Below, one piece after another: positions 44,862 through 56,179 of a stretch of 64,000 bases of DNA (position 1 is its first letter; every line of letters begins with the position of its first letter). The stretch spans positions 79,361,666 through 79,425,665 of the forward strand of contig OX328128.1 of the NCBI GenBank assembly GCA_946811695.1, written 5' to 3'. Both the position numbers and the translations under genes were made by a program. The DNA is from Gonocerus acuteangulatus (taxonomy: Eukaryota; Arthropoda; Insecta; Hemiptera; Coreidae). The notes under the pieces were generated by a model. It did no database searches, was not told where the DNA came from, and saw only the letters and a program-made list of their open reading frames with translations.

Positions 44862-45940
44862 AAAAAGTCCGTCACGCAGGAGCTGCATAACTAAGCACTT
44901 TCCTCAGAATTTGGGTAGTGTAGACTGCTTTCCAGAACAATTTGCTTAAAATATCCTACATAAATAAAATAAAAACATGAATAGTTCTCTTTTAAATTTG
45001 TAATGAGTAACTGATCAATTATTAATTTGCTTCCAGAGTTATGTTTACACATGGTACCTATTACACTACGTAATAAATACTAAAAACCTCATATTATCGT
45101 ATTTTGATCTAAGGCAGGAACAGGATACAGTCACTCTAGTGGTAGAAAGCGCTCCTTGCGGCGGCTTTGTGAACCTACGTCCGGCGGGCTTTTCTATTGA
45201 AATATATTACAAATTAAACCCCCGCTTTCCGATTGACCGATTCAACTCATTTTTACAACACTTCTTTCTCATGAGTTACCCACGACGTATACCGCGTTTC
45301 GTTACAATACAGCAGAAATTACGACCGGTATGAGTATATTAGGAATTTGGGTCCGGAGTAAACCCCCCTTCTAATGAACCGATTTAGTTTATTTTTACAA
45401 CACATATTTACCTGTAGATTACCACTACGAATACCGAGTTTCGTCGAAATATACCAAAAATCACGGCTGGTAGTGGCGAATTGGTATTGTGGGTCCGGAG
45501 TAAACCCCCCCCCCCCCTCCTAATGAACTGATTTAGTTTATTTTTACAACACATATTTACCTGTGGATTACCACTACGAATACCGAGTTTCGTCGAAATA
45601 TACCAAAAATCACGGCTGTTAGTGGCGAATTGGTATTGTGGGTCCAGAGTAAACCCCCCCCCCTTCTAATGAACCGATTTAGTTCATTTTTATATCTCAC
45701 TTTTCTCTCTATATTACCACTACGAATACCAAGTTTCGTTGAAATATAACAAATATTACGGCTGACATAGTCAAATTAGTGTTTTGGGTTCGGGGTAAAC
45801 CCCCCCCCCCTTCCGGTGGACCGACTTTGGTGGTTAACGAACTCGTTCAATCGTTTGCTAATTGAATGCCAGTTTGCCAGTTTGCTATATACCAGTTTCG
45901 TGACGAAAAAACAAAAACTCTGGCCGCTATCGTGTTAACA

Positions 45941-46005
<65 letters not shown>

Positions 46006-46128
46006 TTTAACGGGTGTCATTTTCGGTGTCTACTAGGTAGGATCGATAAAGATTTGAAGAAATTTTTCAAAAATTCCGTCATGAGTCCAACCTCAATAGC
46101 TACTTTCCTTCGGAGGAAAGTGCTAAAA
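44862..46128 (+). mobile_element. family C repeat, copy 2 (uninterrupted)
   Basis: Starts TAAAAAGTCCGTCACGCAGG and ends CGGAGGAAAGTGCTAAAA. AGCACTTTCCTC near the start is inverted at the end. The middle has three to four tandem units of about 145 bp beginning GTCCGGAGTAAACCCCC, whose C runs vary in length. GTTAACAGACA, (TA)n at 45944-46001, and TTTTAACGGG follow. Non-coding. Layout parallels family A. Confidence 0.78.
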
Positions 46129-46329
46129 GAAACACTGATAAACAGCCTGTAATCTAATGTTTTGTTAATATCCATGCATTCTTCATTCCATTCTTTCTAT
46201 GCTGTTTCACGGTCTCCGAAGATTTGCGAACAATGGCACATATTTCCGGAGAAGTGACACAGAGTACCATACAAAACTGATTCCAAGATGTTTGACATTT
46301 TTTCCAGCTGTGTCATTCTATTCTATTTA
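46129..46329. other. short unclassified stretch
   Basis: Nothing recognised. Confidence 0.3.
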
Positions 46330-46956
46330 TTCTAGGTTACATCAGTTAGAAAAAGGTTGCTTATGGGCAGAGCACATCTATTAGGAAAAGGTTGCTTATG
46401 ACCAGGTTATATCTATCAGGAAAAGATTTCCTAAGTGCACGTTATATCAGTCGTAAAAGGTTGCTCATGTACAGGTTATATCTAAGGAAATTGTATTTCT
46501 AGCCTAGGTAATATCAGTTAGGAAAAGGTTGCTCAAATCCAGGCGATATCACTTAGGAAAAGGTTACTCAGGTGCAGGTTATATCTCTCAGGAAAAGGTT
46601 GCTCATGTGCAGGTTATGTCTCTTAGTAACTCGTGTATCAAATCCAGGTGATATCACTTCGGAAAAGGTTGCTCATATGCAGGATATATCCCTAAGGAAA
46701 AGCTTGCTCATGTGCAGGTTACATCTCTTAGAAAAAAGTTGCTCATTTACAGGTTTTGTCTCATGTGAAGAAGAAAAACTTTATTTGAGGTAAATAAAGA
46801 ATGCTGGTCAAATAAATTGAGAAAAAAAATTCATCTCTTAGGAAAAACGTTGCTCGTTGCAGGTTATTACAGTTAAGAAAAAGTTGATCATAATGGTTAT
46901 ATCTCTTTAGAATATATATATAAACGGCGCTAATGGCCACGATTTGTCGATGCGCC

Positions 46957-47017
<61 letters not shown>

Positions 47018-47065
47018 TTGGAAGAGGTTGCTCACGTGAAGGTTATCACTTAGCAAAAAGTTGGT
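46330..47065. repeat. minisatellite, unit about 38 bp, interrupted
   Basis: Units carry TTAGGAAAAGGTTGCTCATG(T)GCAGGTTATATCTC. A dense block runs 46330-46760, and scattered units at 46840-46915 and 47015-47060 continue after a short gap and after the A-tailed SINE fragment that broke the array. Confidence 0.8.
46926..47013 (+). mobile_element. SINE C tail with a 52-base A run
   Basis: GGCGCTAATGGCCACGATTTG then TGTCGATGCGCCGTAAAA and an unbroken poly(A). It matches the end of SINE C at 23290. The 5' part is missing. The long clean A run suggests a fairly recent insertion. Confidence 0.68.
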
Positions 47066-47310
47066 CATTTTTTATTTTTTTCAAATTTATTTAAAAGAAT
47101 ATAACAAACTGTTCCTGATACCAGATACACTTTTTGTTAATGATTATTCTATGTTGTAACTTAAATTTTAGCACACAATTTTGCATTATAGGAAAAACAA
47201 AATGAAAAAAAACCTATGCATAGGTTGCACATATGGAGGTTATTAAGTGGGTTAAAATGCTTTATGTTTTCAATGCAATAATGAAATAATAACGTTTTTT
47301 TGTGTGTGTA
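47066..47310. other. unclassified flank of the copia element
   Basis: AT-rich; nothing recognised. Confidence 0.35.
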
Positions 47311-47486
47311 AATTAACGATTATGGAAACATAATTAATCAACACTATTAACATTTAAGTTAATAACGAGTATATTGCATAAACCACGCTAAGAAGGAAGG
47401 AACGCCGCCATTACAACTGGTACAAGAAGCGGTAGCTCTACATGTAAGTATGTACTAGATACTACACAGAGGTATAAATTCTAACA
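47311..47486 (-). repeat. copia 3' LTR and adjoining polypurine tract
   Basis: Read on the minus strand it starts TGTTAGAATTTATACC. GAGGAGGAG lies directly before it (47487-47495 on the plus strand), a good polypurine tract for plus-strand priming. Confidence 0.88.
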
Positions 47487-47606
47487 CTCCTCCTCGATTT
47501 AAAAATTTTTCCAACATACAAAAAATACAAACAAAGAAAAAATTTTAAATCGAATAAATACAAATACAAAATAAAGAGTTAGATTAATGTCCACTCACAA
47601 TAATTG

Positions 47607-48375
47607 CTACTTGTCTCTAAACTGACTAAGCTTTTCATATTGTAGGGGCTTTGTAAAGATGTTTGCCGAGGATGGTACATATTCAATTTTGAATAATCCC
47701 TTATTTGCACAATCCTTAATAAAATGCATTTTTATTTCAATATGTTTAGTGCGTTTGGAGTTTTCATAAGTTTCAGCCATGGAAATAGCGCCTAAATTGT
47801 CCATGTATAGAATTGGTTGGTCTTCAATATTGAACTCGGATAAGATACCTTTCAAGTTTGTGAGTTCCTGTGCCGCTGCAGCTCCGGCCACATATTCAGA
47901 TTCTGCTGAAGACTGTGCAGTACAAGTTTGTTTCTTTGAAAGCCAACAAACTGGATTGCCTCCATACAGTACAACTACACCTGTAACACTTTTGCGGTCA
48001 CTTTTATGTCCGCCCCAGTCAGCATCTGAAAAGGCTGTTAAGTTCATAGGTCCTTTGGTAAACTTTAACTGTTTATCTAATGTTCCTCTTAGGTATCGCA
48101 ACACTCTTTTCGCTGCTGTCCAGACTTGTTGAGTTGGCTTGTCCAAATAACGACTTAAATAGGATACTGCAAACATAATATCAGGCCTACTATTTGTTGC
48201 CAGGTACATCAGAGAACCTATCAGTCTACGATAAGGGACATCTATCACAGGTTGATTTGGATCAAATTGAAAATTTGATTCCATCGGTGTTTTAGCTCCT
48301 TTGCCAACTGGCATATTAAAATCATTTAACATTTTATTAATAAAAGATTTTTGAGAAATATCTAGAGATGAATTA
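47607..48375 (-). pseudogene. copia pol, reverse transcriptase end and RNase H
   Basis: Contains YRRLIGSLMYLATNSRPDI, then RNase H motifs AFSDADWGGHKSDRKSVTG, AQSSAESEYVA and SKRTKHIEIKMHFI, and a TKPLQYEKLSQF C-terminus. The frame is open from the junction with the inserted element to a stop at 47607. The part is intact in itself but has lost its connection to the rest of pol. Confidence 0.9.
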
Positions 48376-48747
48376 CACGGAGAAAAAAAAACAGGCTGCT
48401 CGCATCTACTTTCAGGCTGCGGGCAGCCTGAAAACTGTGACTCAGTGCCAGTATTTTGAAATAGGACATTTTAGTCTAAAATAGGATTCCACATATTTTA
48501 GCCTAAAATAGGATTCCACTAGTTAGAGTGTCCGCATTTTATAATAGAGTGCTGGAATGCTAATTCTGCATCCTATAGTAGAGTTCTCACACCCAAAGCT
48601 AGCATCCAACAATAGAGTGCCCAGCACTCTACTTTCAAGTGCGTACCCCTAGACTTTAGATTGCTGGCACTCTGTTACTGGCTTCTAGCAGCCTACCCAT
48701 ATAGGCTGCGAGCATCCTGATGTTTGCTTCCTGTATGCTACCCCTAT

Positions 48748-48812
48748 AGGCTGCTAGCATCCTATATGGATGGGTTACATTGACCCCATCCATATAGGAT
48801 GCTAGCAGCCTA
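48748..48812. repeat. short hairpin in the left arm
   Basis: TAGGCTGCTAGCATCCTATATGGATGGG and its inverse flank a 9-base centre. Related GGCTGCTAGCATCC pieces are scattered from 48690. Confidence 0.75.
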
Positions 48813-49782
48813 CAGACAGATGACTTTATTAAGTGGATAAAAAAGAACAAAGGTAAATTCAGAGTAATAATAATGAGACTTTATTTGGGTGTAATTTACA
48901 TATACACTTCTTAACAAGTAGATATTTACAAGTAGGTATGAGTTATACACTTTTTAACAAATATAGATATTTACAAGTATTAGGTATTAGGTACAATGTA
49001 CTTATGAACAATATTGAACAAGTAGGTCTAGAAATAAAATATTTTTTTTTTTGTTTTCATGACACTTATAGCCGTATTCATAAAGCCGAAGACAGTTGAT
49101 TTCAGCATCTGTTCAAACAGAAACAAAAATAATTTTTGGTAAAAATGCAGTTTCCAGCCCTCAAAACCGATTTCTTTCAAACTTTGCACAATAACGTATT
49201 TTGATGCACTAAACACGAATACGATAAAAAAAAACGTCGGATTTAACTAGGAAAGAAGTTATTAAGCACTTAAGTTCACTGTTGTGCAGGTTATGAGAGC
49301 TAATGTAAACAACTAAATTTGTCAACATACGCATGCGCGGGTATGGAAAAGTTCGTAATAAGGAAGTTTAATTGAAATTTACCATAAATTATCGAAATTC
49401 ATCAGCAGTTATTTATTTACAATCATTTTTTTAAATAATTAAACACTCCTCACATTTCTTGTTTCGTTCATGAAAAGTATTATATATCAGAAATCCCTTA
49501 ATAATTTGCTAATGCCTTTATAATTATCGTTCTAATTCGCGCCTATCGAACTTCAATTGTCAAACAAATATTTTGATGCTAAACAGAAGAACATTTAGAT
49601 GGATATTTAGCCGAATTTCTCTTCAAACGCGCTCATAAATATGAAGAGCGTTTAAAGGCATTTTTCAGTGCGATTGGGGATTTGTATCCACCGAACATCC
49701 AGTCTCAAGAAGAAGAAGAAGAAGAAGAAGAAAAAAGCTAAAAGAGATGTCTTGGAGGATTAGAGGAATGTCTAGGAAGACT

Positions 49783-49927
49783 TTAAGGGCATACGTGCTA
49801 TGCGTTTCCGCTCGCTCCGCTACGCTCCGCTCGCTCAAGAAAATAACAGCGAGTTGGATTGACTGGGGTTTTGTTATTTTCTTGAGCGAGCGGAGCGAGC
49901 GGAAACGCATAGCACGTATGCCCTTAA
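49783..49927. repeat. 145-bp hairpin repeat bounded by TTAA
   Basis: Starts TTAAGGGCATACGTGCTATG and ends in its inverse, with CGCTCGCTC and GAGCGAGCGG in the arms and GCGAGTTGGATTGACTGGGG in the centre. Half copies lie at 50115-50205 and 39254-39386. It may be a small MITE using TTAA. Confidence 0.65.
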
Positions 49928-50430
49928 GCGACAGGCGACGACGGGTGAGGATGCCCTTAAAATTAACAATATCTTTGAATAAATGGTTTCTGAACATTTC
50001 AAATGAGAGTTCTCTGTTTCCCAATGTTACATATCTGCGCATGCGCGTGTTTACAAATACGCTGATGCCTAGTTTTATAACCTTCCTAACTTTAGTGCTT
50101 AATATTATAGTCTATTAATTTTAGCGAGTTGGATTGACTGGGGTTTTGTTATCTTTTTGAGCGAGCGGAGCGAGCGGAAACGCACAGCACGTATGCCTTA
50201 AAGTCGTAATTTATGCCTTAAAGTCATCACAAATTTAGTTGTTTACATTAGCTCTCATAACCTGCACAACATTGAACTTAATTGCTTAATAACTTCTTTC
50301 CTAGTTAAATCCGACGTTTTTTTTTATCGTATTCGTGTTTAGTGCATCAAAATACGTTATTGTGCAAAGTTTGAAAGAAATCGGTTTTGAGGGCTGGAAA
50401 CTGCATTTTTACCTAATTTTTTATTAATAA

Positions 50431-51330
50431 TAAAAGAAAAGTTGTTGTTGTGTTTTATATAATTAAAAAGAAACATAAATAGGCATTTTTTCTAGTTTAA
50501 AATGTCGCAGTAAATTCAAAGCTGCCAGGGAATTATAAAATAAGGTTTTTTTTTCTATGGATATGATCATAAATGTAGGAACTCTAGAAACAGAATGGAA
50601 ACCAAAATAAAAGTCTACTAATATAATTTTGAACTAATATTCTAGCCGCATTCTAGGAACGTATAAAAAAAAGACTTCCATCAGTTCTCAGCTTACCAGG
50701 CTTATTGAACTCCATCTTCAGTTGGTTCTATACCCTCAGCTCCATGTTATATTAAGGGAATATATTCTTGAAAAACAAACACAACTTTCTTCATTCTATT
50801 GTATATAACATCTGTTTTTAAATTTAATAATAAAAACAAGAGCCTGTTTGCCTGGATGCAGACTGTACCGCCAGAACAGAGTTCAGGCTCTTGTTTTTAT
50901 TATTAAATTTAAAAACAGATGTCATATACAATAGAATGAAGAAAGTTGTGTTTGTTTTTCAAGAATATATTTCCTTAATATAAATAATGTATTCCTTAAT
51001 ATAAGATGGCGCTGCGGGTATAGAACCAACTGAAGATGGAGTTCAATAAGCCTGGTAAGCTGAGAACTGATGGAAGTATTTTTGTATACGTTCCTAGAAT
51101 ACGGCTAGAATATTAGTTCAAAATTGTATTAGTAGACTTTTATTTTGGTATCCATTCTGTTCCTAGAGTTCCTTCATTTATGATCATATCCATAGACAAT
51201 AACCTTATTTTATATTTATTTTGTGATTCCCTGGCAGCTTTGAATTTACTGCGACATTTTAAACTATAAAAAATGCCTATTTATGTTTCTTTTTTAATTA
51301 TATAAGACACAACAACAACAACTTTTCTCT
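50431..51330. repeat. 900-bp inner palindrome
   Basis: Left arm 50431-50840 and right arm about 50885-51330 are inverted copies with small indels. The centre GCCTGTTTGCCTGGATGCAG..CAGGC continues the pairing on its outer parts. It is a foldback within the larger TIR element. Confidence 0.8.
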
Positions 51331-51883
51331 TGTTATTAATAAAAATGTATTTTTGTTTCTGTTTGAACAGATGCTGAAATCAACTGTCTTCGGCTTGAAA
51401 TCAAGTGTCATGAAAACAAAAAAAATATTTTATTTCTAGACCTACTTGTTCAATATTGTTCATAAGTACATTGTAACTAATACCTAATTCTTGTAAATAT
51501 CTATATTTGTTAAAAAGTGTATACCTCTTATCTACTTGTTAAGAAGTGTATATGTAAATTACACCCAAATAAAGTCTCATTATTATTACTCTGAATTTAC
51601 CTTTGTTCTTTTTTATCCACATAATAAAGTCATATCTCTGTAGGCTGCTAGCATTCCAGCACCCTATTATAAAGTGCGGGCACTCTAACTAGTGGAATCC
51701 TATTATAGGGTGAAATATGTGGAATCCTATTTTAGACTAAAATGTCCTATTTCAAAATACTGGCACTGAGTCACAGTTTTCAGGCTGCCGGTAGGCTGTT
51801 TTTTTTTCTCAGTGTACATTTAGTGATTTCTAAACCTAAGAAATTCTTTATTTCTCCCATATCCCGCACATTGAATTTTTCTT

Positions 51884-52390
51884 TTAGGGCTTGTATAACT
51901 TCTTTAATGTCATTATGACTAATTTAACAGAGTTTTTAAAATATAAACAAAAGTCATAATTTGAACGCTGAAATTCTAAGCTTAATAAATATTCATTTAA
52001 TTTAGTGTTCCAATTCTTAGGACTTTGCCTTAAGCCATATAAAGAGCGATTTAATTTTAAAACTTTTTTATTACTGACATTCAGACCTTCTGGAATTTTA
52101 ACGAATATCTCTGTGTCTATTTCACCATGAAGGAAAGCTGATGGTATGTCAAGTTGGCGAATTTTCAAGTTTTCCATAACTGATTGTGCTAAAATCATCT
52201 TTACTGTAGAAGAGCGAGCAACTGGGGCATACACATTACTACAAATCCAGTTATTTTCTTCTTGAAATCCCCTTGCTACTAGTCGAGCCTTTTTTGTCCC
52301 ATCTGTTTTGGTTCTAAAAACCCACATTAAATCAATTGCCCTTTTACCTTGAGGGAGGTCTGTTATCGACCATGTGTTTAGTTCTTCCAA
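51884..52390 (-). pseudogene. copia reverse transcriptase lacking its YVDD box
   Basis: Contains KARLVARGFQEE, VYAPVARSSTVKMIL, QLDIPSAFLHGEIDTEIF (catalytic Asp) and LNRSLYGLRQSPKNW. After KNSVKLVIM the usual YVDD block is absent and the frame shifts. The expected downstream text (EVIQALKEKFNVRDMGEIKN, then FLGLEIT) follows in another frame. The deletion removes the paired active-site Asp, so the enzyme is dead. Confidence 0.85.
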
Positions 52391-52413
52391 AGACGTAAGT
52401 TCTTTATTAATTG

Positions 52414-52875
52414 CTAACTGCCATTCTTTATCACTCCATTTTGTTCCGGTGTATATCTAATAGTTAATTGATGGAATATACCACATTCTGACAAATAGTT
52501 TTTGAATTCTCGATTTACATATTCATTACCGTTGTCAGATCTAAGTACTTTAATTTTACTATCAGTTTGGTTTTCAATCATTCTTTTAAATTTCTTAAAA
52601 GTTTCAAATACTTGGTTTTTATGTGATAAGAAGTAAGCAAACATCTTTCTAGAATAATCATCAATTAGAGCAAAAATATATTTACTTCCACCAATAGATG
52701 TTTGTTCCATAGGCCCCATTAGATCAGTATGAATCAGATCTAATATTTTTCTTGATTTCTTTTTACTGCTAGAGAAAGGTAATTTACTTTGTTTCCCTTT
52801 AAGGCATATTTCACAAGGATTATCAGATATTTTTAAATCACTAACCCCAATAGCCATTTTAGAAATAATTTTCAT
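52414..52875 (-). pseudogene. copia integrase fragment
   Basis: Contains the pre-integrase zinc region end (NPCEICLKGKQSKLPF), then DLIHTDLMGPM (first Asp), IDDYSRKMFAYF and VLRSDNGNEYVNREF (second Asp), and YTPEQNGV. It breaks directly after this motif and joins the start of reverse transcriptase (WQLAINKELTSLEEL) in another frame, so the catalytic Glu region and the integrase C-terminus are deleted. The break to gag-protease upstream carries a small duplication of ATATGAA-type sequence. Confidence 0.85.
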
Positions 52876-52909
52876 ATTCTATTCCATATATAAATATTCA
52901 TATTCTATT

Positions 52910-54001
52910 TCATATATAAATTCCATTATTACATCTGGCTGTTGCTATTACTTTGTTATCAGAATCCATAATTCGAGCTCCCCTTCTATCAAAATTTATT
53001 TTATAACCTTTCTGTATAATTTTGCTGACAGCCAATAAATTAACTGCTGCATCAGGGGCAAAACTAACATCTTTAGCTTCTATATTAACAGGTTTTCCAA
53101 ACACATTTAAATTTAATTCAACATTTCCAACAGATTCAACATTTAATTTTGAATTATTAGCGGTTGTAATATTTAAATTATTATTTTTAACTGAGCTACA
53201 AATAAAATTATTCTTGTTATTGGTCAAGTGTGTTGAAGCACAAGAATCTAAATACCATGAATTCTTTTCAATATTATTTCCAGATAAGTAAGCTAGAAAT
53301 GCTTTAGACTTATTTCCTTTATTAATATATTTTTGATCGCCTTTAAAATTCTTTTTATTCATAGAACAATTGGCTCTAATATGCCCAACCCTATTACAAT
53401 TGAAACATCTAGGCAAATTTTTGTTATTAGTATTAGTATATAACACTGAATCCTTAGACCTTAACTCAGGAGGTTTTATTTCCTGTAATAATTTTACCTT
53501 TATTGAGTCACCAGTAATTTTAATACCTGAACTTTCAAGTCCCATAATCATAGGCCTAAAGTCCTCAGACAAACCTGCCAACAACAAAGTGCCTACCCAT
53601 TCATCATCAACCTTAAAGCCCATTTCATTTAATTTGTGAGCTGTAGATATAATAGTATCACAATAACTTTCAACTGAACTACAATTATCTAGTCTAGTTG
53701 TTACAAGGGTTCGAAGAAGTCCAACTCTTCTAGTTAATCCACTGTCCTCAAATGCACGTTCCAACGCTAACCATGCTTCTCGTGATGTCGAAGCATTTTT
53801 AATGTGTGAATAATTTACCTTATCAACTCCTAAAATTATTCGTGATAATGCCTTCCTGTCCTTAGCTGGGTCAGGATCCTCTTGTTTTTCTATTACGCTC
53901 CAAAGATCATCCAATTGTAAATAAGCCTTCATAGCGAACTTCCAGTCGGAAAAGTTATCGCGGCCAACCAGCTTCTCCACCGGTGATATGTTTAAACTCA
54001 T
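52910..54001 (-). pseudogene. copia gag and protease
   Basis: Starts MSLNISPVEKLVGRDNFSDW, a typical copia gag beginning; the upstream frame to 54046 only reads through the primer site. A nucleic-acid-binding knuckle follows (CFNCNRVGHIRANC, C-x2-C-x4-H-x4-C), then the aspartic protease motif WYLDSCASTHLTNN. The frame is open throughout and stops at 52910 in a short duplicated stretch, so gag-protease is whole while its link to integrase is lost. Confidence 0.88.
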
Positions 54002-54028
54002 TTTTTTTTTATACACAATATTATAAAT

Positions 54029-54044
54029 GACTGGGCCCATAACC
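54029..54044 (-). promoter_or_regulatory. copia primer binding site, half tRNA-iMet type
   Basis: On the minus strand GGTTATGGGCCCAGTC directly follows the LTR. It matches the internal (not 3') part of initiator tRNA-Met, as known for Drosophila copia, which is primed by a cut half of that tRNA. Confidence 0.8.
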
Positions 54045-54220
54045 AATTAAGGATTATGGAAGCATAATTAATCAACACTATTAAAATTTAAGTTAATAAC
54101 GATTATATTGCATAAACCACATTAAGAAGGAAGGAACGCCGCCATTACAACTGGTACAAGAAGCGGTAGCTCTACATGTAAGTATGTACTGGATACTACA
54201 CAGAGGTATAAATTCTAACA
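54045..54220 (-). repeat. copia 5' LTR
   Basis: 176 bp, starting TGTTAGAATTTATACCTCTG on the minus strand; the same length as the 3' LTR. About seven differences between the two date the insertion as not recent. Confidence 0.88.
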
Positions 54221-54710
54221 GTGTTAACGAGGTATCAACAACTGAGCTATTAACGCCGGGCTATCTACAGGTTGCTACCATTTTAAATGCCAACAGCACG
54301 TGATTAAATGATATTTCATATTTCACGAGTTTTGAGACTTGAAGCGAAAAACTCGCCCGCGTAAAATGCTCGCGGTCGTGCTTAGCGTTGTTTGGAAAAT
54401 TTGTTATCAAATGGAGGGTTCAGACACAACTAGACCATGTCCATTTTTCACATTTTATGTTGTAATGACATTGAAGAGTATTACTAAAATGGCTCTTTTC
54501 AGTGCTACAGGAGACTAAGTCCTAACTTCATTTTTTTACCACTTGTAGCAGTTCTTGCTAAGTAAGCTAAGTCCAAATCGTAACTATTTCAAGAACAAGG
54601 CTAAACGTCAATGATATCAGTGATATTTAAGATTAAGATCATTGTTTTCGTACAAATAATTTTAGGACTTATACTGGTCAATAGAATTTATACATCGTGT
54701 CTGCAATTAA
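54221..54710. other. unclassified stretch
   Basis: GGGCTATCTACAGGTTG near 54258 matches 14640. No other signal. Confidence 0.4.
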
Positions 54711-55015
54711 AACGAATAATACTCTGAGATTATCTGAGAACTGTATAACATGGACTTGGTCTAGTTGTGCTCTGAACCTTCCAAATGACCAAGAGACTTA
54801 TATTGTAGTAGCAGTCTGTGGCTCCAGAAGATATCAACAGCTGAGACTGCATGACTTATGCAACGAATAATACTCATTATCTGAGAACTGTATAACATGG
54901 ACTTGGTCTAGTTGTGCTCTGAACCTTCCAAAGTGACCAAGAGACTTATATTGCAGTAGCAGTCTGTGGCTCCAAAAGATATCAACAGCTGAGACTGCAT
55001 GACTTATGCAACGAT
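54711..55015. repeat. tandem duplication, unit about 150 bp
   Basis: The segment from AACGAATAATACTC through GCATGACTTATGCAACG is present twice with a handful of changes and small indels. No coding signal. Confidence 0.88.
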
Positions 55016-55825
55016 TGCTAGAAGGGAGTAAATTGATCAATCACAAATCCAGGGTCAGACATTACGTAATAGTTACACACTCCAATCTCCACGAGTCCGC
55101 ATACTCCAATCAGATTCAATCATTAAATCAATAGAATACTCAATAGACACTTTAGAAGAATTAGCTACGATATTTTACAGGGTTTCCTGAGGCATCGTTA
55201 GAAGCCAAGTTGGTTCCTAAACCATCAAGGAGGTGCCCTACCGATCATGGTAGGTGTTTAGAGTTGTATTTTTGTATTTTTCTATGCCAGAATTTGATGT
55301 GTCTAAAGAAAGAGTTTAGCTCGAAAAAATGAACTGCCAAACGTGATATAATAAAACGTTTCATAATTCTAAACACATATCTTGATCGGTAAAGTAAGAT
55401 ATTGTCAAATTTGACATATCAAATTTTGGCAAATAACCACTGAAATATACATATCTCTGGCAACGATATGATCCTACAGGCTTTCTCATCCAGCTGTCCT
55501 GTTTCGAAAGATTGTCAGGTAAAAAATAAAATAAACTTGATAAAAATAAATAAACGGCTGTAAAAAAAAAAATAATCGTTTTATAAAGAAAATAAATAAA
55601 CATTCCTCTGGCAGGCGATAAAATAATAATTGAATAACTATCTCACAACAAAACCACAAAAAGAAATGCCAAACGTTATGGCACTACTGAGAAGAACTCA
55701 ACTTGGGTTAATGTTAATGAATAAATTATTTCGGCACACTGGCAACACTGACTTACCAGTGTAACCTTCCCGATGCTGACTACTCGGGCTATGTTTGAAG
55801 CGTTACAGTTTAGATCTTCCTCCCA
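55016..55825. other. unclassified intergenic sequence
   Basis: AT-rich, with no repeat or domain recognised. Confidence 0.35.
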
Positions 55826-55833
55826 GTAGAGGC

Positions 55834-56097
55834 CATGGGCGTATATAAGGGGGGGGGCTTCAGCCCCCCCGAAATGTTGATTTGATCGGTAAAAATTTCA
55901 TAAAACCCTTAAAAATAAATTAAATAAGATCGTTTAGTTTATAAAACAATTCCTATTTTGGGTGTAATAGCGTTTAAGTTGGCTAAAACAAGTCCAAGAT
56001 CTAAATTGTTACCATTCCATACACCGGAAATGGTGTCAGCCCCCCCCCCCGAAATTTTCCCAGCCCCCTCCGAAATTATTTTCTATATACGCCCATG
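55834..56097. mobile_element. hAT-type MITE, copy 3
   Basis: 264 bp, CATGGGCGTATATA and its inverse at the ends, perfect 8-bp duplication GTAGAGGC (55826-55833 and 56098-56105). Same orientation as copy 1, with long G and C runs next to the ends. Confidence 0.88.
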
Positions 56098-56179
56098 GTA
56101 GAGGCACATTGTTACTTTAGACTTGGTAAGCCGTCAATGCCCCTTAATAAAATATAAATACATTTTAAGGGGGGTCATG

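Larger units (their letters stand above)
48376..51814. mobile_element. 3.4-kb TIR element with nested hairpins, inserted in copia
   Basis: The ends are CACGGAGAAAAAAAAACAG and, inverted, CACTGAGAAAAAAAAACAG. TA lies on both sides (48374-48375 and 51815-51816). The arms continue as inverted copies over several hundred bases (48376-49130 against about 51330-51814, the left arm longer). Inside are a second inverted pair (about 49125-49330 and 50225-50425) and a third palindrome centred near 50862. No transposase is seen. TA targeting would suit mariner-like or other TA-using transposases. Confidence 0.8.
47311..54220 (-). mobile_element. Ty1/copia retrotransposon, defective and split
   Basis: LTRs of 176 bp at both ends differ at about seven positions. 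The order gag, protease, integrase, reverse transcriptase, RNase H (high to low coordinates) defines copia. A 3.4-kb TIR element (48376-51814) splits pol, and internal deletions remove the end of integrase and the reverse transcriptase active site. The outer flanks AACAC and TACAC (minus strand) suggest a decayed 5-bp target duplication. Confidence 0.92.

Noticed and set aside
49665..50118. Opposed open frames of 125 and 123 residues
   Set aside because: Both cover the GAGCGAGCG hairpin and simple GAA repeats inside the copia insert and show no domain.
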